A DNA stretch of 35,802 nt from Cellulomonas sp. B6 (GCF_001462455.1 NZ_LNTD01000040.1:1-35802), one strand, 5' to 3'. Positions 1 through 7,677 are shown, counted from the stretch's first letter. Numbers and translations: made by a program. The notes: generated from the letters alone by a model not told the origin.

Positions 1-147
1 CAGCCCCTTGCCCGCGGCGTCGACGACCTCGCCCATGACGGGCGCGAACCGGCTGATGGCGCCGGCACGCAGGTAGTCGCCGTAGGAGAAGCCGCCCGGC
101 AGCACGACCGCCCCGACGAACGCGGGGTTCCGCCGCTCCCAGGCCAC
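1..147 (-). pseudogene. purQ: PurQ (phosphoribosylformylglycinamidine synthase glutaminase subunit) fragment lacking its N-terminus
   Basis: Reading leftward from about position 120, the frame gives [20 protein letters not shown] and continues to VVDAAGKGL at the window edge. This is the oxyanion-hole region of PurQ, just ahead of the nucleophile cysteine, which would lie outside the window. PurQ normally has some 40 residues before this point, beginning with a strand like RIGVVTFPG. None of the three minus-strand frames between 125 and 241 encodes it. The frame stays open through unrelated proline- and arginine-rich sequence, and the only in-frame start near the homology is a GTG at 147 without a ribosome binding site. 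PurQ releases ammonia from glutamine for PurL. Without its first beta strand the protein would probably not fold, so I call it a broken copy or an assembly junction. Homology is certain; its functional state is inferred. Confidence 0.65.
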
Positions 148-240
148 CGGAACCGGCAGAACCCAGCACTCGGCGGGTGGCGGAGCCCGGTCGGGCGGCC
201 GTGGGCAGCCCGGGGCCGTGGCGTCAGAGGGCGGCGTGCG

Positions 241-1743
241 TCAGAGGGTCGTGTGGGTCCAGTCGCCCGCGAGCAGGGTCGCGGCGACGCGGACCTCGCG
301 GACCCCGCCGGGCGTGACCGCGAGCGCGAGCGGGTCGTCGTCGAGGACCGCGAGGTCCGCCGGGTCCCCGACCCGCAGGCCGAGCGGGCGGCCGTCGGTC
401 GACGCCGCGAGCGCGGTGCGCACGTCGAGCGCCTGCTCGGGGTGCCACGACGGGCGGTCGTCGCCGGTGCGCCACGCCGCCGCGTCGACCGCGAGCCACG
501 GGTCCAGCGGGGCGACGGGCGCGTCGGAGCCGAGCACGAGCGTCGCGCCCGCGGCGTGCAGGTCGGCCAGCGGGAACGCGCGGTGGGTGCGGCCGGCCCA
601 GTGCCGGTCGGCGACGTCGCGGTCGTCGGGTGCGTGCGCGGGCTGCACGCTCGCGGTCACGCCGAGCGCGGCGAACCGCGGCACGTCGTCCGGGTCGAGG
701 AGCTGCGCGTGCTCGACCGACCCGCGCGCCCCGGTCGCGGCGAACGCGTCGAGCACGAGCGTGTTCGCGGCGTCGCCGATCGCGTGCACCGCGCACGCCA
801 GACCGTGCGCGTGCGCGTGCCGCAGCAGCGGCACCAGCTCGTCGGCCGGCACCGTGAGCACGCCGTGCGCGAGCGCGCCCTCGACGCCCGGGTACGGGTC
901 GTGGCACCACGCGGTGCGCGTGTTGAGCGAGCCGTCGACGATGACCTTGAGCGGCCCCTGCGTGACCCGCTCCCCCGCGACGCGGTCGCCCGTGTGCAGG
1001 TCCTCGCGCACGACGCGGTCGAGGTACGGCTGCCACACGCCCGCCCGCACCCGCACGGGCGGCTCGCCGGCCGCGACGCGGCGCCGCCAGGCGGCCAGGT
1101 TGTCGGCGATCTCGAGGTCCACGACGCCGACGACGCCCCGCGCGGCCGCCACCCGGAGCGCGTCGGCGACCAGCGCGTCCTGCTCGGCCGGCGTCACGTG
1201 GTCGAGCGCGCCCATGAGCGGCATCCACTCGGCCTCGCGCAGCACGCCCGTGGGGTGCGTCGCGACGCCGAACATGCGCAGGCCCGCGGTCGACACCCAC
1301 GCGCAGTGCAGGTCTCCCGACACGAGCACCACGGGCACGTCGCCCGCGACCGCGTCGAGCAGCGCCGCCGACGGCTGGTCCGGCCACGTGCCGTCGCGGA
1401 ACCCGATGCCGACCAGGGGACGTCCCGGTGCGGGCGGCTGCGTGCGCAGCCGCCCGGCCACGAGGGTCACGGCCTCGGCGGCGGACCCGGCCGTCGACAC
1501 GTCGAGCCGCCCGCGCGCGAGCGCCCACTGCGTGAGGTGCGTGTGCTGGTCCCACAGGCCCGGCACGACCCATCGCCCGTCGAGGTCGACGACCTCGACG
1601 GCGCCGGTGCCGTCGGTGTCGTCCAGCACCTCGCCGCCCGGGCGCACCGCCGCGAGCAGACCGTCGCGGACGACGACATCGACGGGCGCGTCGGTGCCGA
1701 GCAGGCGGGCGCGGTGCAGGACGAGCGGGCGGGGCGGGACCAC
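241..1743 (-). CDS. Amidohydrolase family protein (amidohydrolase_3 / YtcJ-like)
   Basis: The 500-residue protein has the layout of the YtcJ-like metal-dependent amidohydrolases. A small N-terminal beta sandwich (residues 1-60) leads to PGLWDQHTHL, with the metal-binding His-x-His at about residues 67 and 69. The TIM barrel follows, with further ligand motifs at AVHAIGDAAN and SVEHAQLL and the catalytic aspartate in LGSDAPVAPLDPW. These enzymes hydrolyse C-N bonds in amides or cyclic imides; the substrate cannot be told from sequence. There is no signal peptide, so it should be cytoplasmic. The GTG start is supported by GGAGG 5 nt upstream. It lies between the purQ piece and a repeat-rich spacer and has no obvious role in purine synthesis. 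Family is confident; substrate unknown. Confidence 0.9.
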   Translation of the reverse strand: MVPPRPLVLHRARLLGTDAPVDVVVRDGLLAAVRPGGEVLDDTDGTGAVEVVDLDGRWVVPGLWDQHTHLTQWALARGRLDVSTAGSAAEAVTLVAGRLRTQPPAPGRPLVGIGFRDGTWPDQPSAALLDAVAGDVPVVLVSGDLHCAWVSTAGLRMFGVATHPTGVLREAEWMPLMGALDHVTPAEQDALVADALRVAAARGVVGVVDLEIADNLAAWRRRVAAGEPPVRVRAGVWQPYLDRVVREDLHTGDRVAGERVTQGPLKVIVDGSLNTRTAWCHDPYPGVEGALAHGVLTVPADELVPLLRHAHAHGLACAVHAIGDAANTLVLDAFAATGARGSVEHAQLLDPDDVPRFAALGVTASVQPAHAPDDRDVADRHWAGRTHRAFPLADLHAAGATLVLGSDAPVAPLDPWLAVDAAAWRTGDDRPSWHPEQALDVRTALAASTDGRPLGLRVGDPADLAVLDDDPLALAVTPGGVREVRVAATLLAGDWTHTTL

Positions 1744-1989
1744 CGGACCTCCGGGACGTGCGACGGGACGCCTCGCAGGCTACGCCGCGGCCGGCCACGT
1801 CCCGACCTGCGGGACGCGACGGTGACGACACCGGGCTCGAGTCGTCCACGAGCCGCGTGGACGACCTGCGCCCGGTCTCGCCCGGCCCCTGTCTCACGGC
1901 CCGCACGCCGCACGGGCGGAGGCGGCCGCGGAGCCGTCGCCGACCCGGCGTCGCGGTTCCTGTCCTGCCAGGAGGTCCCACGAGGGGCC

Positions 1990-2104
1990 CGCCCGCCGGT
2001 CCAGTCCGCCGGTCAGCTCGCCCGCCGGTACAGTCCGCCGGTCAGCCCGCCCGCCGGTCGAGTCCGCCGGTCCGCCCGCCCGCCGGTCAGTCCGCCGGTC
2101 CGCC
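1990..2104. repeat. Tandem repeat, four copies of a 29-bp unit
   Basis: Copies lie at 1990-2018, 2019-2047, 2048-2076 and 2077-2104, the last being 28 bp. Each begins CGCCCGCCGGT and continues with AGTCCGCCGGTC. Within each unit the 9-mer CCGCCGGTC or a near match occurs twice, so the array also has a half-period. The repeats are directly adjacent, without unique spacers. Confidence 0.85.
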
Positions 2105-2179
2105 GGGCGGACGGCCACCGCGGGCGCCCTCGCACCCGATCGTGGTTCGCGGACCACGGCGCGTCCGCACCGACGTGGG

Positions 2180-2185
2180 TAGCGT
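2180..2185 (+). promoter_or_regulatory. Putative -10 box for the endonuclease gene
   Basis: TAGCGT matches the TAnnnT pattern seen before other genes in this window. A start point about 7 nt on would leave a leader of roughly 33 nt that includes an AGGGG ribosome binding site before the GTG. No clear -35 is visible. Confidence 0.4.
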
Positions 2186-2224
2186 GGAGACGTCCGTCCG
2201 ACCGCTCGTGGGCAGGGGTGGCAC

Positions 2225-3055
2225 GTGGAGGGGTACGACCCGACGTTCCTGGGACCGACCGTGCCGCTGCCGGTCCCCGCGCAACGCGTCCGCACGCTGC
2301 CGTCGACGCACTTCACGGTGCTGCTCGACCCCGTGCGGCGGCTCGCGGCGGCCACGGCCGTCAACCTCGACGGGTCCGCGCTGCGCGACGTGCCGCGCGG
2401 CGACGACTGGCACCTCGACCCGCGCGTACCGGCCGCCGAGCAGGCAGGCCCCGAGCTGTACGCGAGGAACGACCTCGACCGCGGGCACCTCGTGCGGCGG
2501 CGCGACCCGGTGTGGGGCGAGCCCGGCGTCGCGGCGCGCGCCAACCGCGAGACGTTCGCGTACCCGAACGCGGCGCCCCAGGCGTCGGGCTTCAACCAGG
2601 GCCGCGACCTGTGGCTCGGGCTCGAGGACCACGTGCTCGAGCACGCCCAGGCGCAGCGGCTGCGGCTCGCGGTGCTCACGGGCCCGGTGCTCGCGGGCGA
2701 CGACTCCGTCTACCGGGGTGTCGGGGTCCCGCGGCGGTTCTGGAAGGTCGTCGCGTGGGCGCTCGACGCGGGACGCCGACTGGCCGCCGCGGGGTTCGTG
2801 CTGGACCAGACGCCGCAGCTGCGGGCCGACGAGCTCGCGGCCCGCACGCACGCCGCGGCGGCGGTCGACGACCCGCCGCCGCTGGGGCCGTTCCGCACGT
2901 TCCAGGTGCCGGTCGCGGACGTCGCCGACCTCACGGGCCTCGACCTGGGCCCGCTGCCGGCGGCCGACGTGCTGGACGTGACCGCGCCGCAGGCGCTCGC
3001 GTGGCGCGAGCTGCGCGGCCCCGCCGACCTCACGCTGCGGCCGGTCGGGCGCTGA
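2225..3055 (+). CDS. DNA/RNA non-specific endonuclease (NucA/EndoG family)
   Basis: The 276-residue protein carries the beta-beta-alpha-metal nuclease signature. DRGH sits at residues 85-88, where the histidine is the general base. A metal-binding asparagine follows in FAYPNAAPQ (Asn115), then SGFNQG and a downstream LE (Glu134). Spacing between these motifs matches the NucA/EndoG family, which cleaves both strands of DNA and RNA using magnesium. Unlike many secreted relatives it has no signal peptide or membrane segment, so the protein as written would stay in the cytoplasm or leave by another route. The GTG start has AGGGG upstream. The gene is flanked by two different tandem repeats and faces purC convergently. 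No immunity protein gene is adjacent. Family assignment is strong; biological role is open. Confidence 0.9.
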   Translation: MEGYDPTFLGPTVPLPVPAQRVRTLPSTHFTVLLDPVRRLAAATAVNLDGSALRDVPRGDDWHLDPRVPAAEQAGPELYARNDLDRGHLVRRRDPVWGEPGVAARANRETFAYPNAAPQASGFNQGRDLWLGLEDHVLEHAQAQRLRLAVLTGPVLAGDDSVYRGVGVPRRFWKVVAWALDAGRRLAAAGFVLDQTPQLRADELAARTHAAAAVDDPPPLGPFRTFQVPVADVADLTGLDLGPLPAADVLDVTAPQALAWRELRGPADLTLRPVGR

Positions 3056-3081
3056 GGCCGGGCGTCGCCGAGACACGCGGC

Positions 3082-3171
3082 GCCGAAGCAGGCAGCACCG
3101 AAGCAGGCAGCACTGCCGCAGGCGCCGTCGAAGCAGGCAGCGGCGAGACCGGCAGCGCCGAAGCAGGCAGC
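3082..3171. repeat. Tandem repeat, six copies of a 15-bp unit
   Basis: Units start at 3082, 3097, 3112, 3127, 3142 and 3157, with consensus GCCGAAGCAGGCAGC. Units 3 and 5 have diverged. The array fills most of the gap between the convergent endonuclease and purC stops. Its period is a multiple of three and would read AEAGS on the plus strand, but that frame has no start or ribosome binding site and uses GAA and GCA, which are rare in the neighbouring genes. I regard it as non-coding. Confidence 0.8.
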
Positions 3172-3232
3172 GCCGAGATCAGGCGTCGTCGGCGCCCGAG
3201 GGAGGCGGTGCCGCACGTCCGACGGCTCGCGC

Positions 3233-4165
3233 TCAGAGCGCGAGCGGTGCGCCCGTGAGCCGCTCGTACGCCTCGAGGTAGCGCGCGCGCGTCCGCTCGA
3301 CGACGTCGGCGGGCAGCGGCGGCGGCGCGTCCGCCGCCCGGTCCCAGCCCGACGCGTCCGACGTCAGCCAGTCGCGCACGTACTGCTTGTCGAAGCTCGG
3401 CTGCGCGCGTCCCGGCTGCCACGCGTCGGCGGGCCAGAAGCGCGACGAGTCGGGCGTGAGGACCTCGTCGCCGAGCGTGACCGCACCCGTCGTGGGGTCG
3501 GTGCCGAACTCGAGCTTGGTGTCCGCGAGGACCACGCCGCGCTCGCGCGCGATCTGCTCGGCGCGCGCGTAGACCGCGAGCGTGAGGTCGCGCAGCGTCT
3601 CGGCGGCCTGCGGCCCGACGGTGTCGACGACGACCGAGAACCGCACGTTCTCGTCGTGCTCGCCGAGCTCGGCCTTGGTCGCGGGCGTGAAGATCGGCTC
3701 GGGCAGCCGCGAGCCGTCGACCAGCCCGGCGGGCAGCGGGATGCCGGTGACCTCGCCGTTCGTGCGGTACTCGGCCAGCCCGGACCCCGTGAGGTAGCCA
3801 CGTGCGACGCACTCGACCGGGAACATGTCGAGCCGTCGGCAGACCATCGCCCGGCCCGCGACGGCGGCGGGCACGTCGGTGCTGACGACGTGGTTCGGCA
3901 CGAGGTCCGCGAGCTGGTCGAACCACCACAGGCTCAGCTGCGTGAGCACGACCCCCTTGTCGGGGATCCCGGGGCTCAGCACCTGGTCGTAGGCCGACAC
4001 GCGGTCGGACGCCACCACGAGCACGACGTCGCCGTGCAGGTCGCGCAGCGCGACCCCCGCGGTCGAGGCGTCCGGCTCGTACAGGTCGCGGACCTTGCCG
4101 GAGTAGACGTGGCGCCAGCCGGGCAGGTCGCCGTGGCCCGAGGGGGTGGGGTGCGCGTCGCTCAC
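3233..4165 (-). CDS. purC: Phosphoribosylaminoimidazole-succinocarboxamide synthase (SAICAR synthetase)
   Basis: PurC joins CAIR and aspartate with ATP to make SAICAR, the eighth step of IMP synthesis, in the cytoplasm. The 310-residue protein begins with the family's YSGKVRDLYE (ATP-binding start), then VASDRVSAYDQVL and GIPDKGVVLTQLSLWWF. Further typical blocks are PVECVARGYLTGSG, FTPATKAELGEHDENV, DTKLEFG, LTPDSSRFWPAD and SFDKQYVRDWL. Length agrees with the actinobacterial and yeast-type enzymes. The frame stays open far upstream, but GTG at 4165 is chosen because it starts just before the conserved domain and lies 6 nt after a CAGACT -10 box, a leaderless arrangement. purD lies just upstream on the same strand but has its own promoter. 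No PurS gene follows. Confidence 0.97.
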   Translation of the reverse strand: MSDAHPTPSGHGDLPGWRHVYSGKVRDLYEPDASTAGVALRDLHGDVVLVVASDRVSAYDQVLSPGIPDKGVVLTQLSLWWFDQLADLVPNHVVSTDVPAAVAGRAMVCRRLDMFPVECVARGYLTGSGLAEYRTNGEVTGIPLPAGLVDGSRLPEPIFTPATKAELGEHDENVRFSVVVDTVGPQAAETLRDLTLAVYARAEQIARERGVVLADTKLEFGTDPTTGAVTLGDEVLTPDSSRFWPADAWQPGRAQPSFDKQYVRDWLTSDASGWDRAADAPPPLPADVVERTRARYLEAYERLTGAPLAL

Positions 4166-4171
4166 CCCTAC

Positions 4172-4177
4172 AGTCTG
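4172..4177 (-). promoter_or_regulatory. -10 box for leaderless purC
   Basis: On the minus strand CAGACT lies 6 nt before the GTG start of purC, leaving no room for a ribosome binding site. The first transcribed base would be at or next to the start codon. Confidence 0.45.
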
Positions 4178-4206
4178 GCGTGCCCACGCCCTGGCGTGGG
4201 CACGCC
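4177..4206. promoter_or_regulatory. Perfect 14-bp inverted repeat upstream of purC
   Basis: GGCGTGCCCACGCC at 4177-4190 is followed after CT by its exact reverse complement at 4193-4206. It touches the purC -10 box and covers the region upstream of it. It also lies about 55 nt past the purD stop codon. It could therefore be an operator for purC, a purD terminator hairpin, or both. There is no U-tract. Confidence 0.55.
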
Positions 4207-4260
4207 GATCAGGGAACGGGACACGACGACTGCGTCGCGCGGCACGCGTGGAGCCGCCGG

Positions 4261-5553
4261 TCAGCCCTCGCTGACGGCCAGGGCGATGTCGGTGCGGTGC
4301 TGCGAGCCCGCGAGCGCGACCTGGTCGACCGCGACGTACGCGGCGCGACGCGCGGCCGCGAGCGTCTCGCCCACGCCGACGACCGACAGCACGCGGCCGC
4401 CCGCGGAGACCAGCAGCGGGCCGTTGAGCGGGTTCTCGGGGTCGTCGTCGGTCGTGCGGACCGCGGTGCCGGCGTGCAGCACGTGGACGCCGGGCACGGT
4501 GTCGGCGCCGTCGAGCCCGGTGATCGGGTCGCCCGTGCGCACGTCGCCCGGGTAGCCGTGCGACGCGATGACGACGGTGACGGCGGCGTCGGCGCGCCAG
4601 TGCAGCGGCTCGAGCTCCGCCAGGCGCCCCTGCGCCGCGGCGAGCAGCACGCCCGCGAGCGGCGTGCCGAGCCGGGCCAGGACGACCTGCGTCTCGGGGT
4701 CGCCGAACCGCGCGTTGAACTCGACCACGCGCACGCCTCGGCTGGTCAGCGCGAGACCGCAGTACAGGACGCCGACGAACGGCGTGCCGCGGCGGGCCAT
4801 CTCGGCGACGGTCGGGCGGGCGACGGTCTCGACGACCTCGTCGACCAGGCCCTCGGGTGCCCACGGCAGCGGCGTGTAGGCGCCCATGCCGCCGGTGTTG
4901 GGGCCCTCGTCGCCGTCGTGCGCGCGCTTGAAGTCCTGCGCGGGCACGAGCGGGACGACGTCGGTGCCGTCGCACAGCACGAACAGCGAGACCTCGGGGC
5001 CGTCGAGGTACTCCTCGACGACGATCCGCCCGCCGTCCTTGGCCAGGCAGGCGGCCGCGTGGTCGAGCGCCTCGTCGCGGTCCTCGGTGACGACGACGCC
5101 CTTGCCGGCGGCGAGCCCGTCGTCCTTGACGACGTACGGCGCGCCGAACTCGTCGAGCGCGGCGGCGACCTCGTCGAGCGTGGTCGCGACGCGCGCGGCG
5201 GCGGTCGGGACTCCCGCGGCGGCCATGACGTCCTTGGCGAACGCCTTGGAGCCCTCGAGCCGGGCGGCCTGGGCGGACGGCCCGAAGACGGGAACGCCGG
5301 CGGCGAGCACGGCGTCGGCGACACCCGCGACGAGCGGGGCCTCGGGCCCGACGACGACGAGGTCGACGCCGAGCGAGGTCGCCAGGGCCGCGACCGCGGC
5401 GCCGTCCAGCGGGTCGACGTCGTGCAGCGTCGCCTGCTGCACCATGCCCGGGTTGCCGGGGGCCGCGTGGACCGCGCTCACGGCGGGGTCGAGCGACAGC
5501 GTGCGGACGAGGGCGTGCTCACGGGCACCGGTGCCGACGACGAGGATCTCCAC
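4261..5553 (-). CDS. purD: Phosphoribosylamine-glycine ligase (GAR synthetase)
   Basis: PurD ligates glycine to phosphoribosylamine with ATP, the second step of purine synthesis. The 430-residue protein opens with [13 protein letters not shown], a typical PurD N-terminal motif (glycines as usual), followed by APGNPG and [12 protein letters not shown]. The ATP-grasp part has [30 protein letters not shown], the [12 protein letters not shown] signature and [17 protein letters not shown], whose Glu and Asn bind magnesium. Length is standard and no other PUR domain is fused. The GTG start at 5553 is chosen because homology begins there; upstream in the same frame is only shadow sequence. A TAGGGT -10 lies 8 nt before it, so the mRNA may be leaderless. 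Confidence 0.97.
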   Translation of the reverse strand: MEILVVGTGAREHALVRTLSLDPAVSAVHAAPGNPGMVQQATLHDVDPLDGAAVAALATSLGVDLVVVGPEAPLVAGVADAVLAAGVPVFGPSAQAARLEGSKAFAKDVMAAAGVPTAAARVATTLDEVAAALDEFGAPYVVKDDGLAAGKGVVVTEDRDEALDHAAACLAKDGGRIVVEEYLDGPEVSLFVLCDGTDVVPLVPAQDFKRAHDGDEGPNTGGMGAYTPLPWAPEGLVDEVVETVARPTVAEMARRGTPFVGVLYCGLALTSRGVRVVEFNARFGDPETQVVLARLGTPLAGVLLAAAQGRLAELEPLHWRADAAVTVVIASHGYPGDVRTGDPITGLDGADTVPGVHVLHAGTAVRTTDDDPENPLNGPLLVSAGGRVLSVVGVGETLAAARRAAYVAVDQVALAGSQHRTDIALAVSEG

Positions 5554-5561
5554 GGGGCCCG

Positions 5562-5567
5562 ACCCTA
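5562..5567 (-). promoter_or_regulatory. -10 box for purD
   Basis: TAGGGT on the minus strand ends 8 nt before the purD GTG, with no ribosome binding site between. This is close to a leaderless layout. Confidence 0.4.
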
Positions 5568-5612
5568 CCGGCCGGGCCCGCGGCGGCAGCGGGAGCGTCC
5601 GAACCCGCGCCG

Positions 5613-6206
5613 TCAGGGCGTCGGCGGCTCGGGCAGCGGCAGGACGTCGAGGTACACGCGCACGCGCCGACGCCCCTCGGTGCGGCCCTCCTCCTTGGCG
5701 ACGCGGCCGCGCTCGGCGACCTCCTCGACGACGGCGGACAGCCGCTCGACGAGCTCGCCGGCCTCGTCCGACGTCAGGTCGGCGGTGACGTTGGAGAACA
5801 TCTGGACGTCCCAGTCCTGGCGGGTCTCGTCGAGCGAGGCCGCCCAGGTGGTGAGGGTCTGCGCGCGCTCGGCGATCATCCCCTGCAGCACCGACTGCAC
5901 CGCCTGCGCCGACCCGGGGTCGTCGTACGCGTCGAGACCGTCCATGCGGAAGCCGACGGCGCGCCACCAGCGCTCGCGCCCGGCGGGGTGGTCGGGGTCG
6001 TCCTCGACGAACCCGTGCTTCTCGAGCTGGCGCAGGTGGTAGCTGGTCTGCCCGCTCGACTCGCCCAGGCGCCGACCGAGCATCGTCGCGGTGGCGGGGC
6101 CGCCGTTGCGCAGCTCGGCGTACATCGACATGCGCAGCGGGTGCGCGAACGCCTTGAGCGCCTCGCGTCCGAGGGTGCGCTCGGCCGCGGTCTTGTCATC
6201 CGTCAT
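5613..6206 (-). CDS. ArsR-type winged-helix transcriptional regulator
   Basis: The 197-residue protein has an N-terminal winged helix: [20 protein letters not shown], then the recognition part [20 protein letters not shown] and a wing ending in RERWWRAV (residues about 15-85). This is the HTH_20/ArsR-like fold. The C-terminal half is a helical region seen in actinobacterial relatives, probably for dimerisation. No cysteine metal-binding motif of ArsR/SmtB type is present, so a metal sensor role is unlikely. It is divergent from an MFS exporter gene, with a cluster of TTTGCAGAG-like half-sites in the 80-bp gap, one overlapping its own ATG. The simplest reading is that it represses both itself and the exporter. 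The ligand is unknown. Confidence 0.88.
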   Translation of the reverse strand: MTDDKTAAERTLGREALKAFAHPLRMSMYAELRNGGPATATMLGRRLGESSGQTSYHLRQLEKHGFVEDDPDHPAGRERWWRAVGFRMDGLDAYDDPGSAQAVQSVLQGMIAERAQTLTTWAASLDETRQDWDVQMFSNVTADLTSDEAGELVERLSAVVEEVAERGRVAKEEGRTEGRRRVRVYLDVLPLPEPPTP

Positions 6207-6253
6207 GTGCAGAGATACCTTTGCAGAACTTCTTTGCAGAGATCCTCTGCAAA
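6206..6253. promoter_or_regulatory. Operator array between regulator and MFS gene
   Basis: A perfect inverted repeat, TTTGCAGAG at 6233-6241 and CTCTGCAAA at 6245-6253, has a 3-bp spacer. Two more direct half-sites precede it: TTTGCAGAA at 6220-6228 and TGTGCAGAG at 6206-6214, starting 13-14 bp apart. The AT-rich character stands out against the surrounding GC-rich sequence. It is the likely binding region of the adjacent ArsR-type regulator. Confidence 0.7.
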
Positions 6254-6286
6254 GTTCTCTCCCACCCTAGCCGCCGCGAGGACCCC

Positions 6287-7669
6287 GTGACCGCCACCAC
6301 CCCGACCGCACCGCCGACGCCCGCGCCACCCGCCGCCCCGGCGCTCGGCCGCCGCTTCCACGCCCTGCTCGCCGCCACCGGCGCCGCTAACCTCGGCGAC
6401 GGCGTCGTCGCCGTCGGCGTCCCGCTCGTCGCGCTCGGGCTCACCCGCTCCCCCGACGCGATCGCGCTGCTGTCCGCCGCGACCTGGCTGCCGTGGCTCG
6501 TGCTCGGCGTCAGCGCCGGCGTCCTCGTCGACCGCTGCGACCGCCGGCGCGTCCAGGTCGTCGGCCTCACCGCCCGCGCCGCGCTGCTCGCCGCCGGCAC
6601 GTGGCTCGCCGCCACCGGCGCGCTGACGCTCCCCCTGCTCGTCGGGCTCGTGCTCGCCTACGGCGTCACCGAGGTGCTCGTCGACCTCGCCGCGAGCGCG
6701 ATCGTCCCCGACCTCGTCCCCCGCGAGCGGCTCGCCGCCGCGAACGGCCGCGTCATGGCGGTGCAGCAGGTCGCCAACGCCTTCCTCGGCGCACCCGTCG
6801 CCGGCGCGCTCCTGACCCTCGGCACCGGCTGGGTGCTCGGCCTGCCGGCCGCCCTGGCCGTCGCCGGTGCGCTCGTGCTGTGGCGCGGGCTGCCCGGGCG
6901 CTACCGCCGGACCGCACCCGCCCCCAGCACCGCCAGCGCCAGCGCCAGCGCCAGCGCCAGCGCCAGCGCCAGCGCCAGCGCCAGCGCCAGCGACCCGAGC
7001 ACACCCGCGCGCCGCACGAGCGCCTGGTCCGACGTGCGCGAAGGGCTGCGGTTCGTCACGCACCACCGCGTGCTGCGGCTCGTCGTCGTCACCGGCGCCG
7101 TCCTCAACATGGCCAGCGCCGCCTACTTCGCGGTGTTCGTGCTGTGGGTCGTCGGACCCGGCTCGGCGGTCGGCATGACCGAGCGGACGTACCCGCTGCT
7201 CACGCTCGGCATCGCGGTCGGCGCCGTCGCCGGGTCGGTCCTCGGCGAGCCGCTCGTGCGCCGCGTCGGGGAGGTCCGCCTCATGGTCGGCTGCTGGGCG
7301 GTCGCGTTCTCGCTGCTCGCCGTGCCCGTGCTCGTGCCACGCGTCGCGCCGCTGGCGGTCGTGCTCGTGCTGCTCGGCCTGCTCAGCACGGTCGGCAACG
7401 TCATCAGCGAGACCGTCCGCCAGCGCCTCGTCCCCGCGCACCTGCTGGGCCGGGTCGCGGGTGCCGCGCGCACCCTCGGGTACGGGCTCATGCCCGCCGG
7501 TGCGCTGCTCGCGGGCGTGCTCGCCACGCGGCACGGCCTGGCACCGGTCCTGCTCGGCGCCACCGCGCTGGCCGTCGTCACGGTCGCCGTGGCCGCCGCG
7601 GTGCTGCGCCAGCGCGACGTCGACGCGCACGAGCTCCCGGCGGCACCGGCCGAGCCCGCCGCGGCGTGA
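6287..7669 (+). CDS. MFS transporter (EntS-like exporter type)
   Basis: The 460-residue protein has about twelve membrane segments. Between TM2 and TM3 it has the MFS loop motif as GVLVDRCDRRRVQVVG, and the second half repeats the pattern. The N-terminus, FHALLAATGAANLGDGVVAVGVPLVAL, resembles the EntS/MFS_3 exporters common in actinobacteria. The central cytoplasmic loop between the two halves holds a serine-alanine run (residues 216-235) made by a hexanucleotide repeat. The GTG at 6287 is preferred over a TTG at 6221 because it has a GAGGA ribosome binding site and the earlier start would run through the operator. Divergence from an ArsR-type regulator suggests an inducible efflux pump; the substrate is not known. 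Confidence 0.9.
   Translation: MTATTPTAPPTPAPPAAPALGRRFHALLAATGAANLGDGVVAVGVPLVALGLTRSPDAIALLSAATWLPWLVLGVSAGVLVDRCDRRRVQVVGLTARAALLAAGTWLAATGALTLPLLVGLVLAYGVTEVLVDLAASAIVPDLVPRERLAAANGRVMAVQQVANAFLGAPVAGALLTLGTGWVLGLPAALAVAGALVLWRGLPGRYRRTAPAPSTASASASASASASASASASASDPSTPARRTSAWSDVREGLRFVTHHRVLRLVVVTGAVLNMASAAYFAVFVLWVVGPGSAVGMTERTYPLLTLGIAVGAVAGSVLGEPLVRRVGEVRLMVGCWAVAFSLLAVPVLVPRVAPLAVVLVLLGLLSTVGNVISETVRQRLVPAHLLGRVAGAARTLGYGLMPAGALLAGVLATRHGLAPVLLGATALAVVTVAVAAAVLRQRDVDAHELPAAPAEPAAA
6932..6991 (+). repeat. Hexanucleotide microsatellite (GCCAGC, about 10 copies) inside the MFS gene
   Basis: Ten uninterrupted copies of GCCAGC encode an alternating Ala-Ser run in the central loop of the transporter. 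Gain or loss of copies would change loop length without shifting the frame. Confidence 0.9.
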
Positions 7670-7677
7670 CGCACGTC

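Larger units (their letters stand above)
1744..2224. other. 481-bp intergenic region with tandem repeat and divergent promoters
   Basis: No gene is visible between the divergent amidohydrolase and endonuclease genes. The long open frames that cross it are shadows caused by GC bias. It holds the amidohydrolase ribosome binding site at its left end, a four-copy 29-bp tandem repeat at 1990-2104, and a -10-like TAGCGT at 2180 for the endonuclease gene. purS would be expected near here if the usual purC-purS-purQ order held, but no PurS-like frame is present. Confidence 0.7.

Noticed and set aside
1990..2104. Possible CRISPR array because of the 29-bp repeat length
   Set aside because: The copies are directly adjacent with no unique spacers, and no cas gene is present.
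3082..3171. AEAGS-repeat protein encoded by the 15-bp array
   Set aside because: No start codon or ribosome binding site serves the frame, and it continues into arginine-rich shadow sequence.
253..3258. A 1001-codon open frame on the plus strand
   Set aside because: It is antisense to the amidohydrolase and in a different frame from the nuclease; the composition is arginine- and proline-rich, as expected of a GC-bias shadow.
4166..4975. 580-codon version of purC
   Set aside because: The extra residues overlap purD antisense-like frames and precede the normal PurC start; the leaderless GTG fits the family length.
6221..6286. TTG start for the MFS gene at 6221
   Set aside because: It would encode the operator array and adds a non-conserved lead; the GTG at 6287 has a ribosome binding site.
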